From contig NC_092579.1 in NCBI RefSeq assembly GCF_037975245.1, forward strand, positions 24,845,166 to 24,909,165: DNA of 64,000 nucleotides, in the 5' to 3' direction. The position numbers and the translations under genes were made by a program. The DNA is from Apostichopus japonicus. Taxonomy: Eukaryota; Echinodermata; Holothuroidea; Aspidochirotida; Stichopodidae. Below are positions 24,069-35,388 of this stretch, one piece after another (the stretch's first letter is position 1; every line of letters starts with the position of its first letter). The notes beneath the pieces are model-generated. The model made no database searches, was not told where the DNA came from, and worked only from the letters and a program-made list of their open reading frames with translations.

Positions 24069-26286
24069 TTCGGTACCGATAAATCGAATGTGCGTTACCA
24101 ATTAATCGAATGTGCGGTACCGATCAATCGAATGTGCGTTACCTATTAATCGATTGAGCGGTACCGATCAATCGAATGTGCAGTACCAATCAACCCAATG
24201 TGCGGTATCGATCAATCGAATGTGCGGTACCGATTAATCGATTGTGCTGTACCGATCAATCGATTGTTCGGTACCGATCAATCGAATGTGCGGTACCGAT
24301 AAATCGAATGTGCGTTACCGATAAATCGAATGTGCGTTACCAATTAATCGATTCTGCTGTACCGAAAAATCGAATGTGCGTTACCGGTGAATCGAATGTG
24401 CGGTACCGATCAATCGAATGTGCGGTAGCGATTAATCGACTGTGCGGTACCTATCAATGGAATGTGCGGTACCGATCAATGGAATGTGCGTTGCCGGTCA
24501 ATCGAATGTGACTTGGCGATAAATCGAATGTGCGGTACCGATCAATCGAATGTGCGGTACCGATAAATCGAATTTGCGTGACCGATCAACCTAATGTGCG
24601 GTAGAGATCAATCGAATGTGCGGTAACGATCAATAAAATGTGCGGTAACGATCAATCGAATGTGCGGTGACGATCAATCGAATGTTCGGTACCGATCAAT
24701 CGAATGTGCGGTACCGATGAAACGAATGTGCGGTACCGATAAATAGAATGTGCTGTACCGATCAATCGATTGTTCGGTACCGATCAATCGAATGTGCGGT
24801 ACCGATAAATAGAATGTGCGTTGCCAATAAATCGAATATGCGGTACCGATTAATCGAATGTGGTACCGATCAATCGAATGTGCAGTACCGATCAACCCAA
24901 TGTGCGGTATCGATCAATCGAATGTGCGGTACCAATTAATCGATTGTGCTGTACCGATCAATCGATTGTTCGGTACCGATCAATCGAATGTGCGGTACCG
25001 ATCAATCGAATGTGCGGTACCGATAAATCGAATGTGCGTTACCAATTAATGGATTCTGCTGTACCGAAAAATCGAATGTGCGTTACCGGTGAATCGAATG
25101 TGCGGTACCGATCAATCGAATGTGCGTTGCCGATAAATAGAAAATGCGGAACCGATTAATCGAATGTGCGGTACCGATCAATCGAATGTGCGTTGCGATC
25201 AATCGAATGTGCGGTACCGATAAATCGGATGTACGTTGACGATAAATCGAATGTGCGTTACCGATTAATCGATTGTGCTGTACCGATCAATCGATTGTTC
25301 GGTACCGATCAATCGAATGTGCGATATCGATCAATCGAATGTGCGGTACCGATAAATCGAATGTGTGTTACCAATTAATCGATTCTGCTGTACCGAAAAA
25401 TCGAATGTGCGTTACTGGTGAATCGAATGTGCGGTTCCGATTAATCGAATGTGCGGTACCGATCAATCGAATTTGCGTTACCGATCAATACAATGTGCGG
25501 TAAAGATCAATCGAATGTGCGGTACCGATAAATCGAATGTGCGGTAACGATCAATCGAATGTGCGTTACCGATAAAACGAATGTGCAGTACCGATCAATC
25601 GAATGTTCGGTACCGAGGAATCGAATGTGCGTTACCAATTAATCGAATGTGCGGTACCGATCAATCGAATGTGCGTTACCTATTAATCGATTGAGCGGTA
25701 CCGATCAATCGAATGTGCGGTACCGATCAATCGAATGTGCAGTACCGATCAACCAAATGTGCGGTATCGATCAATCGAATGTGCGGTACCAATTAATCGA
25801 TTGTGCTGTACCGATCAATCGATTGTTCGGTACCGATTAATCGAATGTGGTACCGATCAATCGAATGTGCGGTACCGATCAACCCAATGTGCGGTATCGA
25901 TCAATCGAATGTGCGGTACCAATTAATCGATTGTGCTGTACCGATCAATCGATTGTTCGGTACCGATCAATCGATTGTGCGATACCGATCAATGGAATGT
26001 GCGGTACCGATCAAACGAATATGCGGTATCGATAAATCGAATGTGCGGTACCAATTAATCGAATGTGCGGTACCGATCAATCGAATGTGCGTTAACAATT
26101 AATGGATTCTGCTGTACCGAAAAATCGAATGTGCGTTACCGGTGAATCGAATGTGTGTTACCAAATAATCGATTCTGCTTTACCGAAAAATCGAATGTGC
26201 GTTACCTGTAATCGAATGTGCGGTACCGATCAATCGAATGTGCGGTACCGATCAATCGAATTTGCGTTACCGATCAATACAATGTG
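24069..26286 (+). repeat. Mixed domain-2 monomers with a variant-rich patch
   Basis: From about 24,420 to 24,720 there is an unusual cluster: GTAGCGATTAATCGACTG, CTATCAATGG, GCCGGTCAATCG, GTGACTTGGCG, GCGTGACCGATCAACC, GTAGAGATC, GATCAATAAAATG and GTGACGATC. The rest follows the domain-2 order, with 20-bp monomers near 24,860 and 25,847 and a CGAGGAATCG marker near 25,615. A 21-bp monomer, TTACCTGTAATCG, lies near 26,205. No gene is seen. Confidence 0.8.
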
Positions 26287-26435
26287 CTGTTCCGATAAGT
26301 CGAATGTGCGGTACATTTAAATCGAATGTGCGGTACATTTAAATAGAATGTGCGGTACCGATCAAAAGAATGTGCGGTACCGAAAAATCGAATGTGCGTG
26401 CCGATCAAAAAATGTGCAAAACCGATCAATCGATG
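26287..26435 (+). repeat. CATTTAAAT cassette, copy 8
   Basis: This is a cassette of domain-1 type inside domain 2. It begins CTGTTCCG, a hybrid of GTGCTG and GGTTCCG at the left junction. It has both CATTTAAAT monomers and is followed by the 21-bp GATGTGCTGTGCC monomer. Confidence 0.87.
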
Positions 26436-26822
26436 TGCTGTGCCGATCAATCGAATGTGCAGTACCGATCAATCGATTGTGATGTACCGATCAATCGATT
26501 GTTCGGTACCGATCAATCGAATATGCGGTACCGATAAATCCAATGTGCGTTACCAATTAATCGATTGTGCTGTACCGATAAATCGAATGTGCGTTACCGG
26601 TCAATCGAATGTGCGGTACCGATCAATCGATGTGCTGTGCCGATCAATCGAATGTGCAGTACCGATCAATGGATTGTTCGGTACCGATCAATCGAATATG
26701 CGGTACCGATAAATCCAATGTGCGTTACCAATTAATCGATTGTGCTGTACCGATCAATCGAATGTGCGGTACCGATCAATCGAATGTGCGTTGCCGATAA
26801 ATCTAATATGCGGTACCGATTA
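26429..26822 (+). repeat. 197-bp higher-order repeat after cassette 8
   Basis: The ATCGATGTGCTGTGCC landmark occurs at 26,429 and 26,626, 197 bp apart. 197 equals eight 22-bp monomers plus one 21-bp monomer. The second unit gives way to the GATAAATCTAATATG sequence seen at 1.6 and 3.35 kb in domain 1. Confidence 0.8.
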
Positions 26823-27175
26823 ATCGAATGTGGGGGGTACCTATCAATCGAATGTGCGGTACCGATCAATGGAATGTGCGGTACCGATAAATCGATTGTG
26901 CGTTGCCGATCAATCGAATGTGCGGTACCGATAAAACGAATGTGTGTTGCCGATAAATCGAATACGCGGTACCGATTAATAGAATGTGCGGTACCTATCA
27001 ATGGAATGTGCGTTGCCGATCAGTCGAATGTGATTTGGCGATAAATCGAATGTGCGATACGGCTATATCGAATGTGCGATACCGATCAATCGAATGTGCG
27101 GTACCGATAAATCGAATGTGCGTTGCCGATCAAACGAATGTGCGGTACCGATAAATCGGATGTGCGTTGACTATA
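26750..27175 (+). repeat. Domain-1 block inside domain 2
   Basis: The run GATAAATCTAATATG, GGGGGG (near 26,833), GATAAAACG, GAATACGCGG, GATCAGTCG, GTGATTTGGCG and GATACGGCTATATCG (near 27,057) matches the order at 1,615-2,130 and 3,347-3,862, with some monomers missing. Near 27,195 it returns to domain-2 order. Confidence 0.82.
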
Positions 27176-28158
27176 AATCGAATGTGCGTTACCGATTAAT
27201 CGATTGTGCTGTACCGATCAATCGATTGTTCGGTACCGATCAATCGAATGTGCGGTACCGATCAATCGAATGTGCGGTACCGATAAATCGAATGTGTGTT
27301 ACCAATTAATCGATTCTGCTGTACCGAAAAATCGAATGTGCGTTACCGGTGAATCGAATGTGCGGTACCGATTAATCGAATGTGCGGTACCGATCAATCG
27401 AATTTGCGTTACCGATCAATACAATGTGCGGTAACGATCAATCGAATGTGCGGTACCGATAAATCGATTGTGCGTTGCCGATCAATCGAATGTGCGGTAC
27501 CGATGAAACGAATGTGCGTTACCGATAAAACGAATGTGCAGTACCGATCAATCGAATGTGCGGTACCGATCAATCGAATGTGCGTTACCTATTAATCGAT
27601 TGAGCGGTACCGATCAATCGATTGTGCGATACCGATCAATCGAATGTATGTGCGGTACCGATCAAACGAATGTGCGGTACCGATAAATAGAATGTGCTGT
27701 ATCGATCAATCGATTGTTCGGTACCGATCAATCGAATGTGCGGTACCGATAAATAGAATGTGCGTTGCCAATAAATCGAATATGCGGTACGGATTAATCG
27801 AATGTGCGTTACCGATCAATCGAATGTGCAGTACCAATTAATCGATTGTGCTGTACCGATCAATCGATTGTTCGGTACCGATCAACCCAATGTACGGTAT
27901 CGATCAATCGAATGTGCGGTACCAATTAATCGAATGTGCGGTACCGATCAATCGAATGTGCGTTAACAATTAATGGATTCTGCTGTACCGAAAAATCGAA
28001 TGTGCGTTACCGGTGAATCGAATGTGTGTTACCAAATAATCGATTCTGCTGTACCGAAAAATCGAATGTGCGTTACCTGTGAATCGAATGTGCGGTACCG
28101 ATCATTCGAATGTGCGGTACCGATCAATCGAATTTGCGTTACCGATCAATACAATGTG
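27176..28158 (+). repeat. Domain-2 monomers between the two domain-1 islands
   Basis: This is the stock domain-2 order (GATTAATCGATTG, GATTCTGCTG, GAAAAATCG, GGTGAATCG, GATCAATACAATG, GATGAAACG) with a 26-bp monomer near 27,644. It resembles 18.75-19.6 kb closely. No gene is seen. Confidence 0.8.
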
Positions 28159-28307
28159 CGGTTCCGATAAGTCGAATGTGCGGTACATTTAAATCGAATG
28201 TGCGGTACATTTAAATAGAATGTGCGGTACCGATCAAAAGAATGTGCGGTACCGAAAAATCGAATGTGCGTGCCGATCAAAAAATGTGCAAAACCGATCA
28301 ATCGATG
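28159..28307 (+). repeat. CATTTAAAT cassette, copy 9
   Basis: This is the last cassette in the window, 1,872 bp after copy 8 and very similar to it except for the CGGTTCCG start. No further CATTTAAAT monomer is seen to the right. Confidence 0.87.
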
Positions 28308-28690
28308 TGCTGTGCCGATCAATCGAATGTGCAGTACCGATCAATCGATTGTGCTGTACCGATCAATCGATTGTTCGGTACCGATCAATCGAATATGCGG
28401 TACCGATAAATCCAATGTGCGTTACCAATTAATCGATTGTGCTGTACCGATAAATCGAATGTGCGTTACCGGTCAATCGAATGTGCGGTACCGATCAATC
28501 GATGTGCTGTGCCGATCAATCGAATGTGCAGTACCGATCAATCGATTGTGCTGTACCGATCAATCGATTGTTCGGTACCGATCAATCGAATATGCGGTAC
28601 CGATAAATCCAATGTGCGTTACCAATTAATCGATTGTGCTGTACCGATAAATCGAATGTGCGTTACCGGTCAATCGAATGTGCGGTACCA
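28301..28690 (+). repeat. 197-bp higher-order repeat after cassette 9
   Basis: The ATCGATGTGCTGTGCC landmark occurs at 28,301 and 28,498. The two units are 197 bp and appear identical in the compared part. The same unit follows cassette 8, so cassette and 197-mer travelled together. Confidence 0.82.
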
Positions 28691-30540
28691 ATTAATCGAT
28701 TGTGCTGTACCGATCAATCGATTGTTCGGTACCGATCAATCGAATATGCGGTACCGATCAATCGAATGTGCGGTACCTATCAATCGAATGTGCGTTACCA
28801 ATTAATGGTTTCTGCTGTACCGAAAAATCGAATGTGCGTTACCGGTGAATCGAATGTGCGGTACCGATCAATGAAATGTGCGTTGCCGATAAATAGAATA
28901 TGCGGTACCGATTAATCGAATGTGCAGTACCGATCAACTCAATGTGCGGTATCGATCAATCGAATGTGCGGTACAAATTAATCGATTGTGCTGTACCGAT
29001 CAATCGATTGTTCGGTACCGATCAATCGAATGTGACTTGGCGATAAATCGAATGTACGGTACCGATCAATCGAATGTGCGTTACCGATAAAACGAATGTG
29101 CAGTACCGATCAAGCGAATGTTCGGTACCGATGAATCGAATGTGCGTTACCAATTAATCGAATGTGCGGTACCGATCAATCGAATGTGCGTTACCTATTA
29201 ATCGATTGTGCGGTACCGATCAATCGAATGTGCGGTACCGATCAATCGAATGTGCAGTACCAATTAACCCAATGTGCGGTATCGATCAATCGAATGTGCG
29301 GTACCAATTAATCGATTGTGCTGTACCGATCAATCGATTGTTCGGTACCGATCAATCGAATGTGCGGTACCGATCAATCGAATGTGCGGTACCTATCAAT
29401 CGAATGTGCGTTACCAATTAATGGTTTCTGCTGTACCGAAAAATCGAATGTGCGTTACCGGTGAATCGAATGTGCGGTACCGATCAATGAAATGTGCGTT
29501 GCCGATGAATAGAATATGCGGTACCGATTAAACGAATGTGCGGTACCTATCAATCGAATGTGCGGTACCGATAAATCGAATGTGCGTTGCCGATCAATCG
29601 ATTGTGCGATACCGATCAATCGAATGTGCGGTACCGATCAAACGAATGTGCGGTACCGATAAATCGAATGTGCGGTACCGATCAATCGAATGTTCGGTAC
29701 CGATCAATCGAATGTGCGGTACCGATAAATCGGATGTACGTAGCCGATAAATCGAATGTGCGTTACCGATTAATCGATTTTGCTGTACCGATCAATCGAT
29801 TGTTCGGTACCGATCAATCGAATGTGCGGTACCGATCAATCGAATGTGCGGTACCGAATAATCGAATGTGTGTTACCAAATAATCGATTCTGCTGTACCG
29901 AAAAATCGAATGTGCGTTACCGGTGAATCGAATGTGCGGTACCGATCAATACAATGTGCGGTAACGATCAATCGAATGTGCGGTACCGATAAATCGATTG
30001 TGCGTTGCCGATCAATCGAATGTGCGGTACCGATGAAACGAATGTGCGTTACCGATAAAACGAATGTGCAGTACCGATCAATCGAATGTTCGGTACCGAT
30101 AAATCGAATGTGCGTTACCAATTAATCGAATGTGCGGTACCGATCAATCGAATGTGCGTTACCTATTAATCGATTGAGCGGTACCGATCAATCGATTGTG
30201 CGATACCGATCAATCGAATGTATGTGCGGTACCGATCAAACGAATGTGCGGTACCGATAAATAGAATGTGCAGTACCGATCAATCGAATGTTCGGTACCG
30301 ATAAATCGAATGTACGTTACCAATTAATCGAATGTGCGGTACCGATCAATCGAATGTGCGTTACCTATTAATCGATTGAGCGGTACCGATCAATCGATTG
30401 TGCGATACCGATCAATCGAATGTGCGGGACCGATCAAACGAATGTGCGGTACCGATAAATAGAATGTGCTGTACCGATCAATCGATTGTTCGGTACCGAT
30501 AAATCGAATGTTCGTTACCAATTAATCGAATGTGCGGTAC
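28691..30540 (+). repeat. Domain-2 mixed higher-order pattern
   Basis: This repeats the order seen at 12.8-14.5 kb: CTATCAATCG, AATGGTTTCTGCTG, GGTGAATCG, GATCAATGAAATG, GTGACTTGGCG (near 29,032), GTAGCCGATAAATCG (near 29,741). A 26-bp monomer lies near 30,218. No gene is seen. Confidence 0.8.
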
Positions 30541-32452
30541 CGATCAAACGAATATGCGGTACCGATAAATAGAATGTGCTGTACAGATCAATCGATTGTT
30601 CGGTACCGATCAATCGAATGTGCGGTACCGATCAATAGAATGTGCGTTGCCAATAAATCGAATATGCGGTACCGATTAATCGAATGTGGTACCGATCAAT
30701 CGAATGTGCAGTACCGATCAACCCAATGTGCGGTATCGATCAATCGAATGTGCGGTACCAATTAATCGATTGTGCTGTACCGATCAATCGATTGTTCGAT
30801 GCCGAACAATCGAATGTGACTTGGCGAGAAATCGAATGTGCGGTACCGATCAATCGAATGTGCGTTAAAGATAAAACGAATGTGCAGTACCGATCAATCG
30901 AATGTTCGGTACCGATGAATCGAATGTGCGTTACCAATTAATCGAATGTGCGGTACCGATCAATCGAATGTGCGTTACCTATTAATCGATTGAGCGGTAC
31001 CGATCAATCGAATGTGCGGTACCGATCAATCGAATGTGCGGTACCGATCAAACGAATATGCGGTACCGATAAATAGAATGTGCTGTACAGATCAATCGAT
31101 TGTTCGGTACCGATCAATCGAATGTGCGGTACCGATAAATAGAATGTGCGTTGCCAATAAATCGAATATGCGGTACCGATTAATCGAATGTGGTACCGAT
31201 CAATCGAATGTGCGGTACCAATTAATCGATTGTGCTGTACCGATCAATCGATTGTTCGATACCGAACAATCGAATGTGACTTGGCGAGAAATCGAATGTG
31301 CGGTACCGATCAATCGAATGTGCGTTACCGATAAAACGAATGTGCAGTACCGATCAATCGAATGTTCGGTACCGATCAATCGAATGTGCGTTACCAATTA
31401 ATCGAATGTGCGGTACCGATCAATCGAATGTGCGTTACCTATTAATCGATTGAGCGGTACCGATCAATCGAATGTGCGGTACCGATCAATCGAATGTGCA
31501 GTACCAATAACCCAATGTGCGGTATCGATCAATCGAATGTGCGGTACCAATTAATCGATTGTGCTGTACCGATCAATCGATTGTTCGGTACCGATCAATC
31601 GAATGTGCGGTACCGATCAATCGAATGTGCGGTACCGAATAATCGAATGTGTGTTACCAATTAATCGATTCTGCTGTACCGAAAAATCGAATGTGCGTTA
31701 CCGGTGAATCGAATGTGCGGTACCGATTAATCGAATGTGCGGTACCGATCAATCGAATTTGCGTTACGATCAATACAATGTGCGGTAACGATCAATCGAA
31801 TGTGCGGTATCGATAAATCGAATGTGCGTTGCCGATCAATCGAATGTGCGGTACCGATGAAACGAATGTGCGTTACCGATAAAACGAATGTGCAGTACCG
31901 ATCAATCGAATGTTCGGTACCGATTAATCGAATGTGCGTTACCAATTAATCGAATGTGCGGTACCGATCAATCGAATGTGCGTTGTCTATTAATCGATTG
32001 AGCGGTACCGATCAATCGATTGTGCGATACCGATCAGTCGAATGTATGTGCGGTACCGATCAAACGAATGTGCGGTACCGATAAATCGAATGTGCAGTAC
32101 CGATCAATCGAATGTTCGGTACCGATAAATCGAATGTACGTTACCTATTAATCGAATGTGCGGTACCGATCAATCGAATGTGCGTTACCTATTAATCGAT
32201 TGAGCGGTACCGATCAATCGATTGTGCGATACCGATCAATCGAATGTGCGGGACCGATCAAACGAATGTGCGGTACCGATAAATAGAATGTGCTGTACCG
32301 ATCAATCGATTGTTCGGTACCGATAAATCGAATGTTCGTTACCAATTAATCGAATCTGCGGTACCGATCAATCGAATGTGCGTTACCTATTAATCGATTG
32401 AGCGGTACCGATCAATCGATTGTGCGATACCGATCAATCGAATGTGCGGTAC
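30541..32452 (+). repeat. Diverged copies of the 482/504-bp unit
   Basis: The start landmark GATCAAACGAATATG occurs near 30,542 and 31,046, 504 bp apart, each followed by GTACAGATC, a 20-bp monomer (30,686 and 31,190) and GTGACTTGGCGAG. From about 31,500 the pattern returns to general domain-2 order, with a shortened GTACCAATAACCC monomer near 31,505 and a 26-bp monomer near 32,041. Confidence 0.78.
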
Positions 32453-32956
32453 CGATCAAACGAATATGCGGTACCGATAAATAGAATGTGCTGTACAGGT
32501 CAATCGATTGTTCGGTACCGATCAATCGAATGTGCGGTACCGATAAATAGAATGTGCGTTGCCAATAAATCGAATATGCGGTACCCATTAATCGAATGTG
32601 GTACCGATTAATCGAATGTGCAGTACCGATCAACCCAATGTGCGGTATCGATCAATCGAATGTGCGGTACCAATTAATCGATTGTGCTGTACCGATCAAT
32701 CGATTGTTCGATACCGAGCAATCGAATGTGACTTGGCGAAAAATCGAATGTGCGGTACCGATCAATCGAATGTGCGTTACCGATAAAACGAATGTGCAGT
32801 ACCGATCAATCGAATGTTCGGTACCGATGAATCGAATGTGCGTTACCAATTAATCGAATGTGCGGTACCGATCAATCGAATGTGCGTTACCTATTAATCG
32901 ATTGAGCGGTACCGATCAATCGAATGTGCGGTACCGATCAATCGAATGTGCGGTAC
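32453..32956 (+). repeat. 504-bp higher-order unit 1 of the regular array
   Basis: The unit begins CGATCAAACGAATATG. It continues with GATAAATAG, GTACAGGTC, GTTGCCAATAAATCG, the 20-bp GAATGTGGTACC monomer, GATCAACCC, GATTGTTCGATACC, GAGCAATCG, GTGACTTGGCG, GATAAAACG, GATGAATCG and ATTGAGCGG. 504 equals 22 monomers of 22 bp plus the 20-bp one. GTACAGGTC and GTACCCATTAATCG are private to this unit. Confidence 0.88.
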
Positions 32957-33438
32957 CGATCAAACGAATATGCGGTACCGATAAATAGAATGTGCTGTAC
33001 AGATCAATCGATTGTTCGGTACCGATCAATCGAATGTGCGGTACCGATAAATAGAATGTGCGTTGCCAATAAATCGAATATGCGGTACCGATTAATCGAA
33101 TGTGGTACCGATTAATCGAATGTGCAGTACCGATCAACCCAATGTGCGGTATCGATCAATCGAATGTGCGGTACCAATTAATCGATTGTGCTGTACCGAT
33201 CAATCGATTGTTCGATACCGAGCAATCGAATGTGACTTGGCGAAAAATCGAATGTGCGTTACCGATAAAACGAATGTGCAGTACCGATCAATCGAATGTT
33301 CGGTACCGATGAATCGAATGTGCGTTACCAATTAATCGAATGTGCGGTACCGATCAATCGAATGTGCGTTACCTATTAATCGATTGAGCGGTACCGATCA
33401 ATCGAATGTGCGGTACCGATCAATCGAATGTGCGGTAC
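32957..33438 (+). repeat. 482-bp higher-order unit 2
   Basis: This has the same order as unit 1 but one monomer fewer, missing between GTGACTTGGCG and GATAAAACG. 482 equals 21 x 22 plus 20. It is the first member of the first 1,468-bp trimer and carries GTGCAGTACC. Confidence 0.9.
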
Positions 33439-33920
33439 CGATCAAACGAATATGCGGTACCGATAAATAGAATGTGCTGTACAGATCAATCGATTGTTCG
33501 GTACCGATCAATCGAATGTGCGGTACCGATAAATAGAATGTGCGTTGCCAATAAATCGAATATGCGGTACCGATTAATCGAATGTGGTACCGATTAATCG
33601 AATGTGCAGTACCGATCAACCCAATGTGCGGTATCGATCAATCGAATGTGCGGTACCAATTAATCGATTGTGCTGTACCGATCAATCGATTGTTCGATAC
33701 CGAGCAATCGAATGTGACTTGGCGAAAAATCGAATGTGCGTTACCGATAAAACGAATGTGCGTTACCGATCAATCGAATGTTCGGTACCGATGAATCGAA
33801 TGTGCGTTACCAATTAATCGAATGTGCGGTACCGATCAATCGAATGTGCGTTACCTATTAATCGATTGAGCGGTACCGATCAATCGAATGTGCGGTACCG
33901 ATCAATCGAATGTGCGGTAC
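33439..33920 (+). repeat. 482-bp higher-order unit 3
   Basis: This is the second member of trimer 1. It differs from unit 2 by GTGCGTTACC instead of GTGCAGTACC after GATAAAACG (near 33,758). Unit 6 shares this change. Confidence 0.9.
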
Positions 33921-34424
33921 CGATCAAACGAATATGCGGTACCGATAAATAGAATGTGCGGTACAGATCAATCGATTGTTCGGTACCGATCAATCGAATG
34001 TGCGGTACCGATAAATAGAATGTGCGTTGCCAATAAATCGAATATGCGGTACCGATTAATCGAATGTGGTACCGATCAATCGAATGTGCAGTACCGATCA
34101 ACCCAATGTGCGGTATCGATCAATCGAATGTGCGGTACCAATTAATCGATTGTGCTGTACCGATCAATCGATTGTTCGATACCGAACAATCGAATGTGAC
34201 TTGGCGAGAAATCGAATGTGCGGTACCGATCAATCGAATGTGCGTTACCGATAAAACGAATGTGCAGTACCGATCAATCGAATGTTCGGTACCGATGAAT
34301 CGAATGTGCGTTACCAATTAATCGAATGTGCGGTACCGATCAATCGAATGTGCGTTACCTATTAATCGATTGAGCGGTACCGATCAATCGAATGTGCGGT
34401 ACCGATCAATCGAATGTGCGGTAC
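33921..34424 (+). repeat. 504-bp higher-order unit 4
   Basis: This is the third member of trimer 1. It has the extra monomer, GTGCGGTACAGATC instead of GTGCTGTACAGATC (near 33,957), and GAACAATCG with GGCGAGAAATCG instead of GAGCAATCG with GGCGAAAAATCG. Confidence 0.9.
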
Positions 34425-34906
34425 CGATCAAACGAATATGCGGTACCGATAAATAGAATGTGCTGTACAGATCAATCGATTGTTCGGTACCGATCAATCG
34501 AATGTGCGGTACCGATAAATAGAATGTGCGTTGCCAATAAATCGAATATGCGGTACCGATTAATCGAATGTGGTACCGATTAATCGAATGTGCAGTACCG
34601 ATCAACCCAATGTGCGGTATCGATCAATCGAATGTGCGGTACCAATTAATCGATTGTGCTGTACCGATCAATCGATTGTTCGATACCGAGCAATCGAATG
34701 TGACTTGGCGAAAAATCGAATGTGCGTTACCGATAAAACGAATGTGCAGTACCGATCAATCGAATGTTCGGTACCGATGAATCGAATGTGCGTTACCAAT
34801 TAATCGAATGTGCGGTACCGATCAATCGAATGTGCGTTACCTATTAATCGATTGAGCGGTACCGATCAATCGAATGTGCGGTACCGATCAATCGAATGTG
34901 CGGTAC
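34425..34906 (+). repeat. 482-bp higher-order unit 5
   Basis: This is the first member of trimer 2, the +1,468-bp counterpart of unit 2, and I see no difference from it in the parts compared. Confidence 0.9.
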
Positions 34907-35388
34907 CGATCAAACGAATATGCGGTACCGATAAATAGAATGTGCTGTACAGATCAATCGATTGTTCGGTACCGATCAATCGAATGTGCGGTACCGATAA
35001 ATAGAATGTGCGTTGCCAATAAATCGAATATGCGGTACCGATTAATCGAATGTGGTACCGATTAATCGAATGTGCAGTACCGATCAACCCAATGTGCGGT
35101 ATCGATCAATCGAATGTGCGGTACCAATTAATCGATTGTGCTGTACCGATCAATCGATTGTTCGATACCGATCAATCGAATGTGACTTGGCGAAAAATCG
35201 AATGTGCGTTACCGATAAAACGAATGTGCGTTACCGATCAATCGAATGTTCGGTACCGATGAATCGAATGTGCGTTACCAATTAATCGAATGTGCGGTAC
35301 CGATCAATCGAATGTGCGTTACCTATTAATCGATTGAGCGGTACCGATCAATCGAATGTGCGGTACCGATCAATCGAATGTGCGGTAC
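34907..35388 (+). repeat. 482-bp higher-order unit 6
   Basis: This is the second member of trimer 2, counterpart of unit 3, and shares the GTGCGTTACC change. It differs by GATACCGATCAATCG in place of GATACCGAGCAATCG (near 35,165). Confidence 0.9.
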
